DNA of 40,967 nt, taken from assembly GCA_009772965.1 (NCBI GenBank), contig WPAF01000001.1, forward strand, positions 142,894 through 183,860, written 5' to 3'. The DNA comes from Candidatus Saganbacteria bacterium (GTDB lineage Bacteria > Margulisbacteria > WOR-1 > XYC2-FULL-46-14 > WPAF01). The notes below the pieces were generated by a model, which did no database searches, had not been told where the DNA came from, and was given only the letters and a program-made list of their open reading frames with translations. This document shows positions 1 to 8,804 of the stretch, one piece after another. Positions within the stretch are counted from its first letter, which is position 1. Each line of letters opens with the position of its first letter. The position numbers and the translations under genes are program-made.

Positions 1-299
1 TTTTTTTTATAAATATCACTTATGTCAAACTCGGGCTTATTCGCAACGGCTATAACCCCTTGCGTAGTTATTACAGAAGATAATAGCTCTGTTTCTTGTT
101 TTGATATCTTAATCGTTTTCTTATTTTTATCTTTTACCCATTTAACAAGCGGGCTTTCTTTCGCATACAGCAAAAAACAAATCAGGTCATTTGCTTCCCT
201 GATCAAGCGCTCGCCTTCAATTACAAATTCACTTGCCTTCTTTTTTTTAAGCAAACTCAAGGCAAGCCGAACCTCAGCAATATTGGACGTTGGGTTCAT
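1..299 (-). CDS. SpoU/TrmH-family RNA 2'-O-methyltransferase, N-terminal part (cut by window edge)
   Basis: The visible 99 residues match the substrate-binding domain that precedes the knotted SpoU methyltransferase domain in 23S rRNA and tRNA 2'-O-ribose methyltransferases (RlmB/TrmH type). Key stretches are FVIEGERLIREA at residues 25-36 and TTQGVIAVA at 78-86, the latter corresponding to the usual S-x-T-x-T-P-Q-G-I-x-A-V signature. The SAM-binding trefoil-knot domain lies beyond position 1 and is not seen. The ATG at 299 has no Shine-Dalgarno sequence. A TATAAT box lies exactly 6 nt upstream, so the mRNA is probably leaderless. It diverges from the secreted-protein gene at 358. Which RNA and nucleotide are modified cannot be told from this fragment. 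Confidence 0.8.
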   Translation of the reverse strand, partial: MNPTSNIAEVRLALSLLKKKKASEFVIEGERLIREANDLICFLLYAKESPLVKWVKDKNKKTIKISKQETELLSSVITTQGVIAVANKPEFDISDIYKK

Positions 300-305
300 T
301 GTAAA

Positions 306-334
306 ATTATACACTCAGCAGGTTGCTTTTTCAA
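306..334 (-). promoter_or_regulatory. Sigma-70-type promoter of the rRNA methyltransferase gene (leaderless)
   Basis: On the minus strand a TTGAAA -35 box (334-329), a 17-bp spacer and a perfect TATAAT -10 box (311-306) are followed by six bases and then the ATG at 299. With the normal -10 to +1 distance, transcription would start on the A of the start codon. The -35 box directly abuts the -35 box of the divergent promoter. Confidence 0.75.
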
Positions 335-351
335 TTTAATAATAATAGAAT
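323..351 (+). promoter_or_regulatory. Promoter of the secreted-protein gene (leaderless, GTG at +1)
   Basis: TTGCTT (323-328), a 17-bp spacer and TAGAAT (346-351) are followed by six bases and the GTG start at 358. The spacing is the same as in the divergent promoter, and there is no ribosome-binding site between the -10 box and the start codon. The two -35 boxes are adjacent (323-328 and 329-334), so both genes may share a regulator or compete for polymerase. Confidence 0.6.
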
Positions 352-357
352 TAGGCT

Positions 358-2691
358 GTGAAAAAAACACTTATCTTATTGGCATTCTTGGCGCTTTCTC
401 TAAATGCTAATGGCTTGATATATGAAGATAGCTCAGATAATATTTATCTAATCCACAATAACAAAATAAATGTATCCCAAGACCTTGGCAAAAGCTGGAT
501 CCTCCAAGCGCCAATTTCGGCTGAGGCGGCAATTTGCGAAAGATCCGATAAAAAAGCATTAATCTTTTATGTGTTTAATAATTCGCTCTTTCTAAAGGAT
601 TCAGCCAATCTTAAAGAAAGCAAAAATATATATACTTTCGCATCTTCGCCGGAAAGCAGCTTGGCATATTTAGACAATAATACATTAAATTTATTTTATC
701 TAAAAAACAAATATTTGTTTTATGCTCAATCCACGGATTATGGGAATCTATTCTCACAGCCGCAAGCCATTAATAATAATATTCCGGTTGATTTGTTTTC
801 GGCGGGCGGCAATACTTTAGCCTTTGCTTCAAACAATAGGATATTACTGGTTAAATCAAATAATGGCTGGGAGCTTCCAGCTGAAATATACCAAACCTCC
901 AGCCAAATCCAGGAAATAAAAGTTTACAATAATGATGCCTTTTGGATCGAAAAAGCAAAAGACAACAAATATTCAGTATTTATGCGGCATGGCAATAAAC
1001 AGCAAATCATTCATGAAAGCTATGATCAAATAAAAGGCATAGATTTCCCGGTAAGCAACACTATGTCTTTTTATTTGAATAAGAATAATGTGTCGGTTCC
1101 TTTTTTCCTCACAATTGGAGATAATAATTATTCAAAAGCGCGTCAAGTTAAGGAAACCATGCTGGACGGCGAAGCATACCTGGGTATTATTAGTATTTCT
1201 GATGTTATCTCCTCTGCTTGGATTTATAGGGAAAAAGTTTATTTTGAAAAGCTTAAAAACAATCCTCCCGCAATATTGTCGTTTGATTTTCCTAAATATA
1301 CCAATTTAAAAACATTCAAATATAAAATCGGGGCTATTGACGACGATGCCGATCCAATAAGCTACGGCTTCGAAATATATAAAGAAGCCGGTAAAATCCT
1401 CACAATTTCAACAAGCTCAGCTGAGGGGCAAATATTTACCTCACTCTCTGACGGAAAATACACCATCAAAGCAATCGCAAAGGACGCGGTTTCACAAAGC
1501 ACGCCAACCAATGCCCAGGAAATAAATATTGATACAATCCCGCCATACTTTAAAATAACCGAGCCCGAAAATGGTTCAATCGTTAATATAAATCCAATCT
1601 TGGTTAAGGGGGAAGTGGCTGAAGAGGCAAAAATATCAATTAATTCTGTTTTATTTGAAAGGACAGGATTAACCTTTTCTAAAAGCCAATTTTTAGTAAA
1701 AGGTGAAAATATTATCAGTATCACTCTCACCGACGAGGCCGGGAATTCCGCCCAAGATAAACTAATAATCACTTACAATCCAGACGCGCCAATATTAAAA
1801 GTTAATAAACCGCAAGAAAGCGGCTGGTATAAGGGCGGCTCGACAATTTATCTTGAAGTTGAAACGGCTGATAATGATATTGTCGATGAAACTGAAGTCC
1901 AATTGGCAATTGATGGGCAGGCGCTGGATCAAACCCTTACTTATTACCTGGAGGATAAAAAAGCCAGTGGCTTTGTGAGCCTTCCAAAACTTTCCCAAGG
2001 CATCCACAAGCTGCGGTTTTTGATAAAAGACGCGAATAATAACGCGGGAAGCGCTTTCTACCAGCTAAAAATTGACGCCCTTCCCCCAATGATATCGCAA
2101 AAAGACGCTGTTATGTCATTTGGACAATTAACAATTCCTTTCGAAGAAAAAGAAAGCGGCATAGATATTTCCGGGACAAGCTTAAATATAACTTGCGGGA
2201 GCTCAGAAGTTGCCGGCAAAATAAATCATGAAAATGGAAATATTGTTTTCAAGCCGAAATCAAATTTTTTAAGCTTGCAGTACAAAGTAAGCATCAAGGC
2301 CAGGGATTTGGCTGGCAACATTGCAAATGAAGAATCTTTTACAATCTCGCCAAACAATTCAACCGTTTCAATCCTGCAAAACGCTGGAGAATTGAGTATC
2401 TTATCGCTCATCAACGGACCAAACCCTTTTAGCCCGATAAAAGATATCACCGCAGTTATTAAATATTTATTGTCAAAAACAGGCGATATAAAACTTTTTA
2501 TATATAATATTGATGGGTCGTGCATTTTCATAAAAGAAGTTAAGCAAACTTCATCAGGAAGTGTTTCATGGGATGGCAAAGACTTATTTGGACAAGCCGT
2601 CCCTCAAGGAGTTTATCCATATCTTCTCTTTGCCAAAGATAATATAGGAAAATCTGAAGTTAAGCGCGGAAACATCATTGTGCTTCAGTAA
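358..2691 (+). CDS. Secreted multidomain protein with Asp-box, Ig-like and FlgD-like C-terminal domains
   Basis: This is a 777-residue protein with a clear signal peptide (two lysines, then a hydrophobic stretch at about residues 4-15, ending near ANG at 17-19). The N-terminal half has sialidase-like Asp-box motifs: SQDLGKSW at 40-47 and a weaker STDYGNLF at 125-132, so a beta-propeller is likely. The middle holds Ig-like or cadherin-like segments, for example around DTIPPYF and DEAGNSAQD. The last 95 residues (683-777) resemble the FlgD-type Ig domain, with PNPFSP, then SWDGKDLFGQ and QGVYPY. In other phyla a similar domain serves as a C-terminal sorting or anchoring module. The product is probably cell-surface or extracellular; the ligand is unknown. 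The GTG start fits both the signal peptide and the promoter spacing. Its stop codon overlaps that of the convergent gene at 2685. Confidence 0.7.
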   Translation: MKKTLILLAFLALSLNANGLIYEDSSDNIYLIHNNKINVSQDLGKSWILQAPISAEAAICERSDKKALIFYVFNNSLFLKDSANLKESKNIYTFASSPESSLAYLDNNTLNLFYLKNKYLFYAQSTDYGNLFSQPQAINNNIPVDLFSAGGNTLAFASNNRILLVKSNNGWELPAEIYQTSSQIQEIKVYNNDAFWIEKAKDNKYSVFMRHGNKQQIIHESYDQIKGIDFPVSNTMSFYLNKNNVSVPFFLTIGDNNYSKARQVKETMLDGEAYLGIISISDVISSAWIYREKVYFEKLKNNPPAILSFDFPKYTNLKTFKYKIGAIDDDADPISYGFEIYKEAGKILTISTSSAEGQIFTSLSDGKYTIKAIAKDAVSQSTPTNAQEINIDTIPPYFKITEPENGSIVNINPILVKGEVAEEAKISINSVLFERTGLTFSKSQFLVKGENIISITLTDEAGNSAQDKLIITYNPDAPILKVNKPQESGWYKGGSTIYLEVETADNDIVDETEVQLAIDGQALDQTLTYYLEDKKASGFVSLPKLSQGIHKLRFLIKDANNNAGSAFYQLKIDALPPMISQKDAVMSFGQLTIPFEEKESGIDISGTSLNITCGSSEVAGKINHENGNIVFKPKSNFLSLQYKVSIKARDLAGNIANEESFTISPNNSTVSILQNAGELSILSLINGPNPFSPIKDITAVIKYLLSKTGDIKLFIYNIDGSCIFIKEVKQTSSGSVSWDGKDLFGQAVPQGVYPYLLFAKDNIGKSEVKRGNIIVLQ

Positions 2692-4067
2692 GCGCCAAAA
2701 GCAAAAATAACCGTGGGTATTGTTTTAAATAAAATTTTAATATCGAGCCAAAGCGACCAGTTTTCTATATAATAAATATCTAACCTTACCATATCCTCAA
2801 ACGGCAAAAGTGATCGGCCTGATACCTGCCACAAGCCGGTAATTCCCGGAGCAATTCTCAGCCTCTTTTTTTGCCATGGCGAATACTTAATAACTTCCCG
2901 CGGAAGCGGCGGCCTTGGGCCGACCAAACTCATATCTCCGATTAATACATTAAATAATTGCGGCCATTCATCAATTGATAACCTTCTAAGCCATTTGCCG
3001 ATTCTAGTAATTCTTGGGTCTTTTTTAATTTTAAAAATATGCCCTTCGGTTTCAGACAATTGCGCAAGCTTAGGCAATAAATCCTCGGCATCAATTACCA
3101 TTGAACGGAATTTAAACATTTTAAATGTTTTCCCGTCTTTGCCTACCCTTTCCTGCGCAAAAAATATCGCCCCCTTTGAATCCATTTTTATTAAAATAAT
3201 AACAATTAAAAACAAGGGCGAAAGCAAAATTAAAAGCTTAAGCGATAAAATAAAATCCATTGTCCTTTTTATTAATGCTTTAAATCCCTTTAAGCCAATT
3301 TCACTGATTGTAATGAGGGGGATGCCGCCAACCTCTTCAATATCAACCCTTGAGGCAATAATTTCTAGAATCCCGGGGACAATTTTGAAGCTTACCTTTA
3401 ATACCTCGCACTCGGTAATAATATCCAATATTTCCCGATAAGAGATGATATTTGTCGCAAAAATAACCTGGTCTATTTTTTCACTCACAATAATGTTTTT
3501 AATTTGTGATGTAGTTCCAACGATTGGCAAATTTGCAATTGTTTTTCCGGTATTTTTTGGATCGTTATCAATAAATCCTATCGGCAAAGCACCCAAGGCT
3601 TTATCAGCAAGTAATCTTTGGGCCAAAGTCTGACCCATTTCCTCCGCGCCAAGGATAAGTACCCTCTTTGTTTTAAACCCTAAACTATTTATCCGGTTTT
3701 TAACCCAGGCGTAAATTATTCTTTCAACGGAAAGCAGGACAAAAGACAAAAACCAGGCGTTTATTATAACCAATCTCGAAAACCAAAAACCTCGGTAAAG
3801 AAAAAGAAAACCAAACAAAGCAAATGAGGCAAATAGTGTGGAAAATAGTAAGATCGCAATTTCATCAAATAAATCCTTTTTTTCATATACGCCAAAAAGC
3901 TTAAAAATCGCAAGCCATAAAACAACTATAAAAACAAGCGTCCCGGAATAATCATTAAATCCCCTTGAAATTGCGGGAAAAATATTAGCAAGATAATTAA
4001 ATCTCAACAAATAAGCAGCAACAAATGATATTAATATTAAAGGGGCGTCAAGTATTATTTTAACCAT
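2685..4067 (-). CDS. Polyprenyl-phosphate sugar-1-phosphate transferase (WbaP/WcaJ type, priming enzyme)
   Basis: This 460-residue membrane enzyme of the exopolysaccharide polyprenyl glycosylphosphotransferase family would move a sugar-1-phosphate from a nucleotide sugar to undecaprenyl phosphate, the first step of glycan unit assembly. About four membrane segments lie in residues 1-120, followed by a Rossmann-like region (VLILGAEEMG) and the catalytic domain from about 267. That domain shows KRTMDF, QERVGKDGK, KMFKFRSM, SIDEWPQLFNVL, GDMSLVGPRP and PGITGLWQVSGR, all hallmarks of the family. A GAGGAG ribosome-binding site supports the start. It overlaps the preceding gene by 13 nt and is the last gene of the polysaccharide operon. 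The sugar substrate cannot be inferred. Confidence 0.9.
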   Translation of the reverse strand: MVKIILDAPLILISFVAAYLLRFNYLANIFPAISRGFNDYSGTLVFIVVLWLAIFKLFGVYEKKDLFDEIAILLFSTLFASFALFGFLFLYRGFWFSRLVIINAWFLSFVLLSVERIIYAWVKNRINSLGFKTKRVLILGAEEMGQTLAQRLLADKALGALPIGFIDNDPKNTGKTIANLPIVGTTSQIKNIIVSEKIDQVIFATNIISYREILDIITECEVLKVSFKIVPGILEIIASRVDIEEVGGIPLITISEIGLKGFKALIKRTMDFILSLKLLILLSPLFLIVIILIKMDSKGAIFFAQERVGKDGKTFKMFKFRSMVIDAEDLLPKLAQLSETEGHIFKIKKDPRITRIGKWLRRLSIDEWPQLFNVLIGDMSLVGPRPPLPREVIKYSPWQKKRLRIAPGITGLWQVSGRSLLPFEDMVRLDIYYIENWSLWLDIKILFKTIPTVIFAFGAY

Positions 4068-6376
4068 TCAAACTCCTCTTTTGCCCTTATTTTATCTCCT
4101 CGTTTTAAGTATATAGTCCCTAATGCATTATGGATATCCGGGTTTTTTGGCTCAGCAACCATGAGTTCCTGAAATAATTTAAATGCTTCATCAAGTTTAT
4201 TTGCGTTAATCAATTTCCAGCCCATTTTTATTTTACCTTCCATAAGATTCGGATTAATCTGGTTGGCTTTTTCATAATGAGCCTGCGCTTCTGCCATCTG
4301 GCCCATTTTTTCCTTAACATTCGCTAAAGTCAGATGGGCTTCAGCGTAGTACGGGTCAATTTTGAGCGCTTTATTGGCAAATTCCACAGATTGGAGCAAA
4401 TTCCCTTTTATTAAATAAATCCTTGATGTGATATAAAAATTATCAGCATTGAACGGATCAACTTTCATGCCATAAGCAAATATGTCGATAGCTTTTTTTA
4501 CGGTTTTTTCTTTTTCTTCTCCCTGCATCCTTTGGGATAAATTAATTAATGTAATCCCATAATGGGTAATTGTGCCGCCCTCATACGGGAATATTTTTAC
4601 CGCTTTTTCATAGTTTGGCAAAGCTTCCGATAAATTGCCAATCTCAGAAAGTGATTTTGCGGTTTTAAAATATAAATCTGCCCGAAACTGCAAGAACATC
4701 ATAAAAATTATAAATATCGCACTTATTAAAATAATTGCAACTGGCAGCCAGGGGATATCTTCAATTGAGAAAGATTTTTTCTCCTCTTCTATTTCACTCC
4801 CATCACAAGCTAGAATCATTCCCCAAATTATCCAAAAAAGCGATGTAATAGCAATTACGCCAAAGCTGAATTGGTTTTGGATTAGATATGTTGAAGCCGC
4901 CGCAAGAATTGCGGCAATAAGCGCCTTTTTATTTGGATCCGCATTTTTCCATTTGATTAAACCGGTTTTAAAAACTAAATAAATTATTATTAAGTAAGTA
5001 AATAGCCCAAGCAGGCCTTTTGTTACAGGGACATCAAATGTTTCATTATGGCAGCGGTCTTGCTTAACATGGAAGTCCTCTTTAAATCTAAATAATTCAG
5101 TTTCATACCTTGGGAAAACCATTTTTAGCGCTTCAGGGCCGATTCCAAAAACAGGATTGTCTGAAATTATCCTAAAAGCGCTCTTCCATGTTTCACCCCT
5201 GCTTCCGGCCGCGCCCTTTAATTCCACATTCTTTTTTGCCTTTAATTCAATACCTTTTCCATTTTGCTCTATTGTTTTTTTACCGGAGGCTGATTCATCT
5301 CCAATTTTTATCTCCTCTGAAAATCTTTGGAAAGGAGAATAACCCGGATTTAATATTGTTACCCCTGTTATTAATAATATTAAGATGAACAAAGCGGAAA
5401 GTTTCTTCCATTGAAGAAAAATAACATTTTTTGGTACAAGAAGGAAAAACAACGCCAATCCAACAATAAAGCCAAGATACGCGCCTCGGCTCTGCGTATA
5501 AAAAAAGCAAATATAATTTAAACCCAAACTTGCCAATAAAACAATATCAAATATCATTTTTGGAATATTGGAGCATTGATAGGCAAAAAGCACCGCAAAA
5601 GCGGCCATCGCCAAAAAGCCAAAATACCAAAGGAATACATTCATTCCATTTTGTGAATATATAGAAGCAATAAATATTATTGGGGCAAGCGTTAACCACA
5701 GAACGGGGAGCAGTTGCTTCTCCCATTTAATGCTGGATATTACCGGTTTTTTGTTTTTTTTGGACTTATCGTCAATTTTTTCCTGCTTTCCCGGGATTTC
5801 AAGAAACAAAAACATCATCAAAAAGAAAGCCATTAAAATGTACGCGGCTAAAAAGTTGGGCTGGCCAATTGTGGATATGACCCTTTGCCAGGTAACCACT
5901 CCTCCCCAAGCATATGGGTCAAGGTTTTGCCTCTGTATAATGCCGTAAATTGACATTATTGCTGACGTGGGAACAATAGACGCAATAAGCAATTTTACTT
6001 TATTCAATCCAGCAAAATAGTTTGATACTATAAAGAACAATAGCCCATAGCAAAACCAGGTAATTAGACCCTCATATCTCCCATAAAACCCCCAAAAACT
6101 TATTAAAGAATTAACTGATGCCAGGGTTGCCGCGGAAACAATCAGTAAAAAGGATAGGATTGGCCAATCAAGAATTGTCCTTTTAAAATTATATTTTCCG
6201 CCAAGCAGTAATTTGTAAAGCCATATAACAAGAATTACAATCAATGCGCCCCTTAAAAAGGCAGATTTTGTGCCTGAAAATACAATTCCGATTCTCCTGT
6301 CAAATATAATCGGGAGTAGGAAAAATAATCCCAAAAAAAGGATTTCAATCGCTTTATCAAAGTATTTTAATTTCAT
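4055..6376 (-). CDS. O-antigen ligase/polymerase-like membrane protein with C-terminal TPR domain
   Basis: This 773-residue protein has a many-pass membrane part (about residues 10-560) of the Wzy/WaaL superfamily. It includes the large loop with SRGETWKSAF, GIGPEAL and the CHNETFDVPVTKGLLGL region, which corresponds to the family's H-N-x-(Y/F)-(L/F) element. A soluble tail from about 564 to the end carries four to five tetratricopeptide repeats (for example ALKIDPYYAEAHLTLANV and EPKNPDIHNALGTIYLKRG). Proteins of this shape polymerise or ligate glycan units at the membrane, or glycosylate proteins. It overlaps the glycosyltransferase gene before it by 20 nt, and AGGGGGT lies just upstream of the ATG. 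Whether it is the polymerase or a ligase is unresolved, because the operon has a second family member at 9388-10731. Confidence 0.8.
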   Translation of the reverse strand: MKLKYFDKAIEILFLGLFFLLPIIFDRRIGIVFSGTKSAFLRGALIVILVIWLYKLLLGGKYNFKRTILDWPILSFLLIVSAATLASVNSLISFWGFYGRYEGLITWFCYGLLFFIVSNYFAGLNKVKLLIASIVPTSAIMSIYGIIQRQNLDPYAWGGVVTWQRVISTIGQPNFLAAYILMAFFLMMFLFLEIPGKQEKIDDKSKKNKKPVISSIKWEKQLLPVLWLTLAPIIFIASIYSQNGMNVFLWYFGFLAMAAFAVLFAYQCSNIPKMIFDIVLLASLGLNYICFFYTQSRGAYLGFIVGLALFFLLVPKNVIFLQWKKLSALFILILLITGVTILNPGYSPFQRFSEEIKIGDESASGKKTIEQNGKGIELKAKKNVELKGAAGSRGETWKSAFRIISDNPVFGIGPEALKMVFPRYETELFRFKEDFHVKQDRCHNETFDVPVTKGLLGLFTYLIIIYLVFKTGLIKWKNADPNKKALIAAILAAASTYLIQNQFSFGVIAITSLFWIIWGMILACDGSEIEEEKKSFSIEDIPWLPVAIILISAIFIIFMMFLQFRADLYFKTAKSLSEIGNLSEALPNYEKAVKIFPYEGGTITHYGITLINLSQRMQGEEKEKTVKKAIDIFAYGMKVDPFNADNFYITSRIYLIKGNLLQSVEFANKALKIDPYYAEAHLTLANVKEKMGQMAEAQAHYEKANQINPNLMEGKIKMGWKLINANKLDEAFKLFQELMVAEPKNPDIHNALGTIYLKRGDKIRAKEEFEWLK

Positions 6377-7439
6377 TTATAAACCCCCTTATCTTCTTTT
6401 CAAATACGGAAATATCAAACTTCTTTGCATGCTCAATTATCTCATAAGAATTAAAACTCATGGCATTAAATTGATTAACAGCATTAATCAGAGATTCCTC
6501 GTTTTGCAAATTAAACAATACTCCTGTTTTGCCGGAAATTGTGGTTTCCCTTGCTCCTCCGCCGTTAAAAGCAATTGTCGGCCTGCCTGAGGCCGCGGCC
6601 TCAAGCGGGATTATACCAAAATCTTCCCGTCCAGGGAAAACAAGAGCTTTACATTCAGATAATAATTCTACCGCTTTTTGCTCAGAAACGTAGCCCATAA
6701 ATTCTATATTTGAATTGGCAATTGATTTTAATTCTCCAATTGCAGGTCCTTCCCCCGCAATTTTAAGCGGTATTTTTAATTTATTAAAAGCTTTTACGGC
6801 AATATCAATTCTTTTATAATGAAGCAATCTTGATAAAATTAAAAAATAACCCTTAACGTCCGTTGAGGTTTTAAAGCGGGCGCAGTTTACCGGCGGATAA
6901 ATTACAACTGAATCTCTTTTATATATTTTTTTTATTCTTTCTTTTACATAATTAGAATTCGCAATGTAATGATCAACATTATCAGCTGTTTTTAAATCCC
7001 AGCTTTTTAAATAAGGAGTTAATAAAGCTAAAACAAATTTTAAAAGCGGGTTGTTTTTTTCAGGTAAATACTCTTCCTGCATCCAAATGAATCTTGCCGG
7101 CGTGTGGCAGTAGCAAACATGGATCTGCCCCTTTCTCTTATTAATTCCCTTAGCATAAGCAGAAGATGAAGAAAAGATTAAATCATATTGGGAAAGGTTA
7201 AAACTTGAAAACGCAAAAGGATAAAGCAAAAAATACATCCTGAATTCTTTATCCATATATGGCCAGTTTTGAAGGAATGAGGTTTTTATATCGGCGTCTT
7301 TTAACTCATCAGATAGTTTTTTGGACAAAGCCGCAGCCGTATAAATTGGGGCATTAGAGAATATTTTATGAAGCGCAGAAACAACTCTTTCCGCCCCCCC
7401 CATCTGAATCAGATAATCATGGACAAGAGCAATTTTCAT
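6357..7439 (-). CDS. Family 4 (GT-B) glycosyltransferase
   Basis: This 360-residue GT-B enzyme adds a sugar from a nucleotide sugar to the growing lipid-linked glycan on the cytoplasmic face. The N-terminus has the acceptor-side motif HDYLIQMGGAERVV (residues 8-21), typical of WbaZ-like mannosyl or rhamnosyl transferases. The C-terminal half has ILSRLLHYKRIDIAV and the EX7E donor-site motif in REDFGIIPLEAAASG. The start overlaps the rfbD stop by 4 nt (ATGA). The specific sugar is not determined; mannose or rhamnose type acceptors are common for this N-terminal motif. Confidence 0.88.
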   Translation of the reverse strand: MKIALVHDYLIQMGGAERVVSALHKIFSNAPIYTAAALSKKLSDELKDADIKTSFLQNWPYMDKEFRMYFLLYPFAFSSFNLSQYDLIFSSSSAYAKGINKRKGQIHVCYCHTPARFIWMQEEYLPEKNNPLLKFVLALLTPYLKSWDLKTADNVDHYIANSNYVKERIKKIYKRDSVVIYPPVNCARFKTSTDVKGYFLILSRLLHYKRIDIAVKAFNKLKIPLKIAGEGPAIGELKSIANSNIEFMGYVSEQKAVELLSECKALVFPGREDFGIIPLEAAASGRPTIAFNGGGARETTISGKTGVLFNLQNEESLINAVNQFNAMSFNSYEIIEHAKKFDISVFEKKIRGFINEIKIL

Positions 7440-8287
7440 TTTGCGGTTAAATATGCTCTCAGGGCTTCCCGCCAGTTCCTCATGGGGCTTAATCCCGCTT
7501 TTTCAAGGCGAGAATTCTCTAACACGGAATATTTCGGACGTTTGGCTTTTGTAATATATTCCCCCGCAGATATTTTTTCAATTGCAGCTTCTTTTTTAAT
7601 CAATTTAAATATTGAATCGGCAAATTCAAACCAGGAGCATTGCCCCTCGTTTGTTATATGATAAAGCCCATAAATGTTTTTACCAATTAACTCATAAATT
7701 TTATCCGCCAAATCCTTTGTATAGGTGGGGCTGATTATTTCATCGCTTACAACTTTCATTTTTTCCCCAGTTTTGGCCTTTGCCATCATATTTTCCACAA
7801 AATTCCCGCCGCCTTTTCCCATGCATCCAGATTCTCCATATAATCCCGAAGTGCGGATAATATAATATTTTTTGCAAATATATTTAATAAACTGCTCGCC
7901 TGCTAACTTTGAAATCCCGTAAGCGGTTTTTGGATCTGGCGCGTCAGACTCGTTATAGGGGGTTCCCTTTTCTCCGCTAAACACATAATCAGTTGAAATA
8001 TGGACAAGTGCAGAATTAATTTTATTGGATATTATTGAAAGGTTTTTTGCCCCATGCGCATTAACCTTGCAGGCTTCAAGGTCATTGTCTTCACAATCAT
8101 CAACCCTGTGATAACCAGCCGTATTTATAATGAGATCCGGCTTATTTTTCAATAAAACACGGCTAGCCGCATCAAAATCGCAAATATTAATTTCTTTAAT
8201 TGTCAAAGGGATTTGATCTTTTTGGGGAATAACTTTCAATAAGTCTGAACCAAGCTGGCCGTCAGCGCCAATAATAGCAATTTTCAT
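7436..8287 (-). CDS. rfbD: dTDP-4-dehydrorhamnose reductase
   Basis: This 283-residue extended SDR enzyme reduces dTDP-4-keto-L-rhamnose to dTDP-L-rhamnose with NAD(P)H. It has the family N-terminus IIGADGQLGSDL (5-16), DLIINTAGYHRVDDCE (51-66), the VHISTDYVFSG active-site strand (95-105), and the YGISK catalytic Tyr-Lys pair (Tyr123, Lys127). It lies 6 nt after the rfbC-like gene. RfbA and RfbB, which make the 4-keto intermediate, are not encoded in this window and should lie elsewhere if the product is really rhamnose. A related reductase for another deoxysugar is possible. Confidence 0.88.
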   Translation of the reverse strand: MKIAIIGADGQLGSDLLKVIPQKDQIPLTIKEINICDFDAASRVLLKNKPDLIINTAGYHRVDDCEDNDLEACKVNAHGAKNLSIISNKINSALVHISTDYVFSGEKGTPYNESDAPDPKTAYGISKLAGEQFIKYICKKYYIIRTSGLYGESGCMGKGGGNFVENMMAKAKTGEKMKVVSDEIISPTYTKDLADKIYELIGKNIYGLYHITNEGQCSWFEFADSIFKLIKKEAAIEKISAGEYITKAKRPKYSVLENSRLEKAGLSPMRNWREALRAYLTAK

Positions 8288-8293
8288 TTTTAT

Positions 8294-8758
8294 TCATCTG
8301 CTTTTTACTGTCCAAATATCCTCAAATTCATCAACTGATTTGCGAAATTCGTCCGGTTTTGCCTTATTATAAAGCTCAGTTGGAATATTTATAACCCCAG
8401 AAAACGCAGATATTGCCATTTGGCCATGCCAAACAAAAGGCGGAATTATCAAAAGCGCATCTTCGCCCTTTTCGCCAAGGATTTCAACCTGATATTTGCC
8501 CTTCGTCTTTGAATTAGGGCGGTCATCATAAAGCCCTATTTTTGTAGTTCCAAACGGCACATAAAAATAATCAGTTTGGATTTCATGCAAATGCCAGGCT
8601 TTTACAACCCCTTTATAACAAGTGGCAATATACACCTGCCCAAATTTATTAAAGAATTTATCATCAGACCTCATTAGTTCGGTAACATAACCCCTATCAT
8701 CAGAATTCCTTTTCAATGCAATCTTTTGAACCCCTTCAATTTTTGCAAATTCAACCAT
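8294..8758 (-). CDS. dTDP-4-dehydrorhamnose 3,5-epimerase-like cupin
   Basis: This 154-residue cupin is related to RfbC/RmlC, which epimerises C3 and C5 of the dTDP-4-keto-6-deoxyhexose. Visible features are KRNSDDRGYVTELM (16-29), AWHLHEIQTDYFYV (54-67) with the metal- or substrate-side histidines, and the IIPPFVWHG strand (104-112). It is shorter than classical RmlC (about 180 residues) and resembles the short WxcM/RmlC-like group, so a ketoisomerase role cannot be excluded. The start was chosen at 8758, 8 codons inside the longest frame, because AAGGAG sits at normal distance before that ATG. It pairs with rfbD downstream. Confidence 0.78.
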   Translation of the reverse strand: MVEFAKIEGVQKIALKRNSDDRGYVTELMRSDDKFFNKFGQVYIATCYKGVVKAWHLHEIQTDYFYVPFGTTKIGLYDDRPNSKTKGKYQVEILGEKGEDALLIIPPFVWHGQMAISAFSGVINIPTELYNKAKPDEFRKSVDEFEDIWTVKSR

Positions 8759-8804
8759 AACTATTTTCTCCTTCCGCAACAATTTGGGACGAGGTTATTT
8801 TAAC

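Noticed and set aside
22-339. A 105-codon plus-strand open frame at the left edge
   Set aside because: The minus strand of the same DNA encodes a clear SpoU-type substrate-binding domain with its own promoter, so the plus-strand frame is a shadow.
2685-2700. Terminator between the secreted-protein gene and the convergent glycan operon
   Set aside because: The two stop codons overlap by 7 nt and no hairpin with a T-run was seen nearby.
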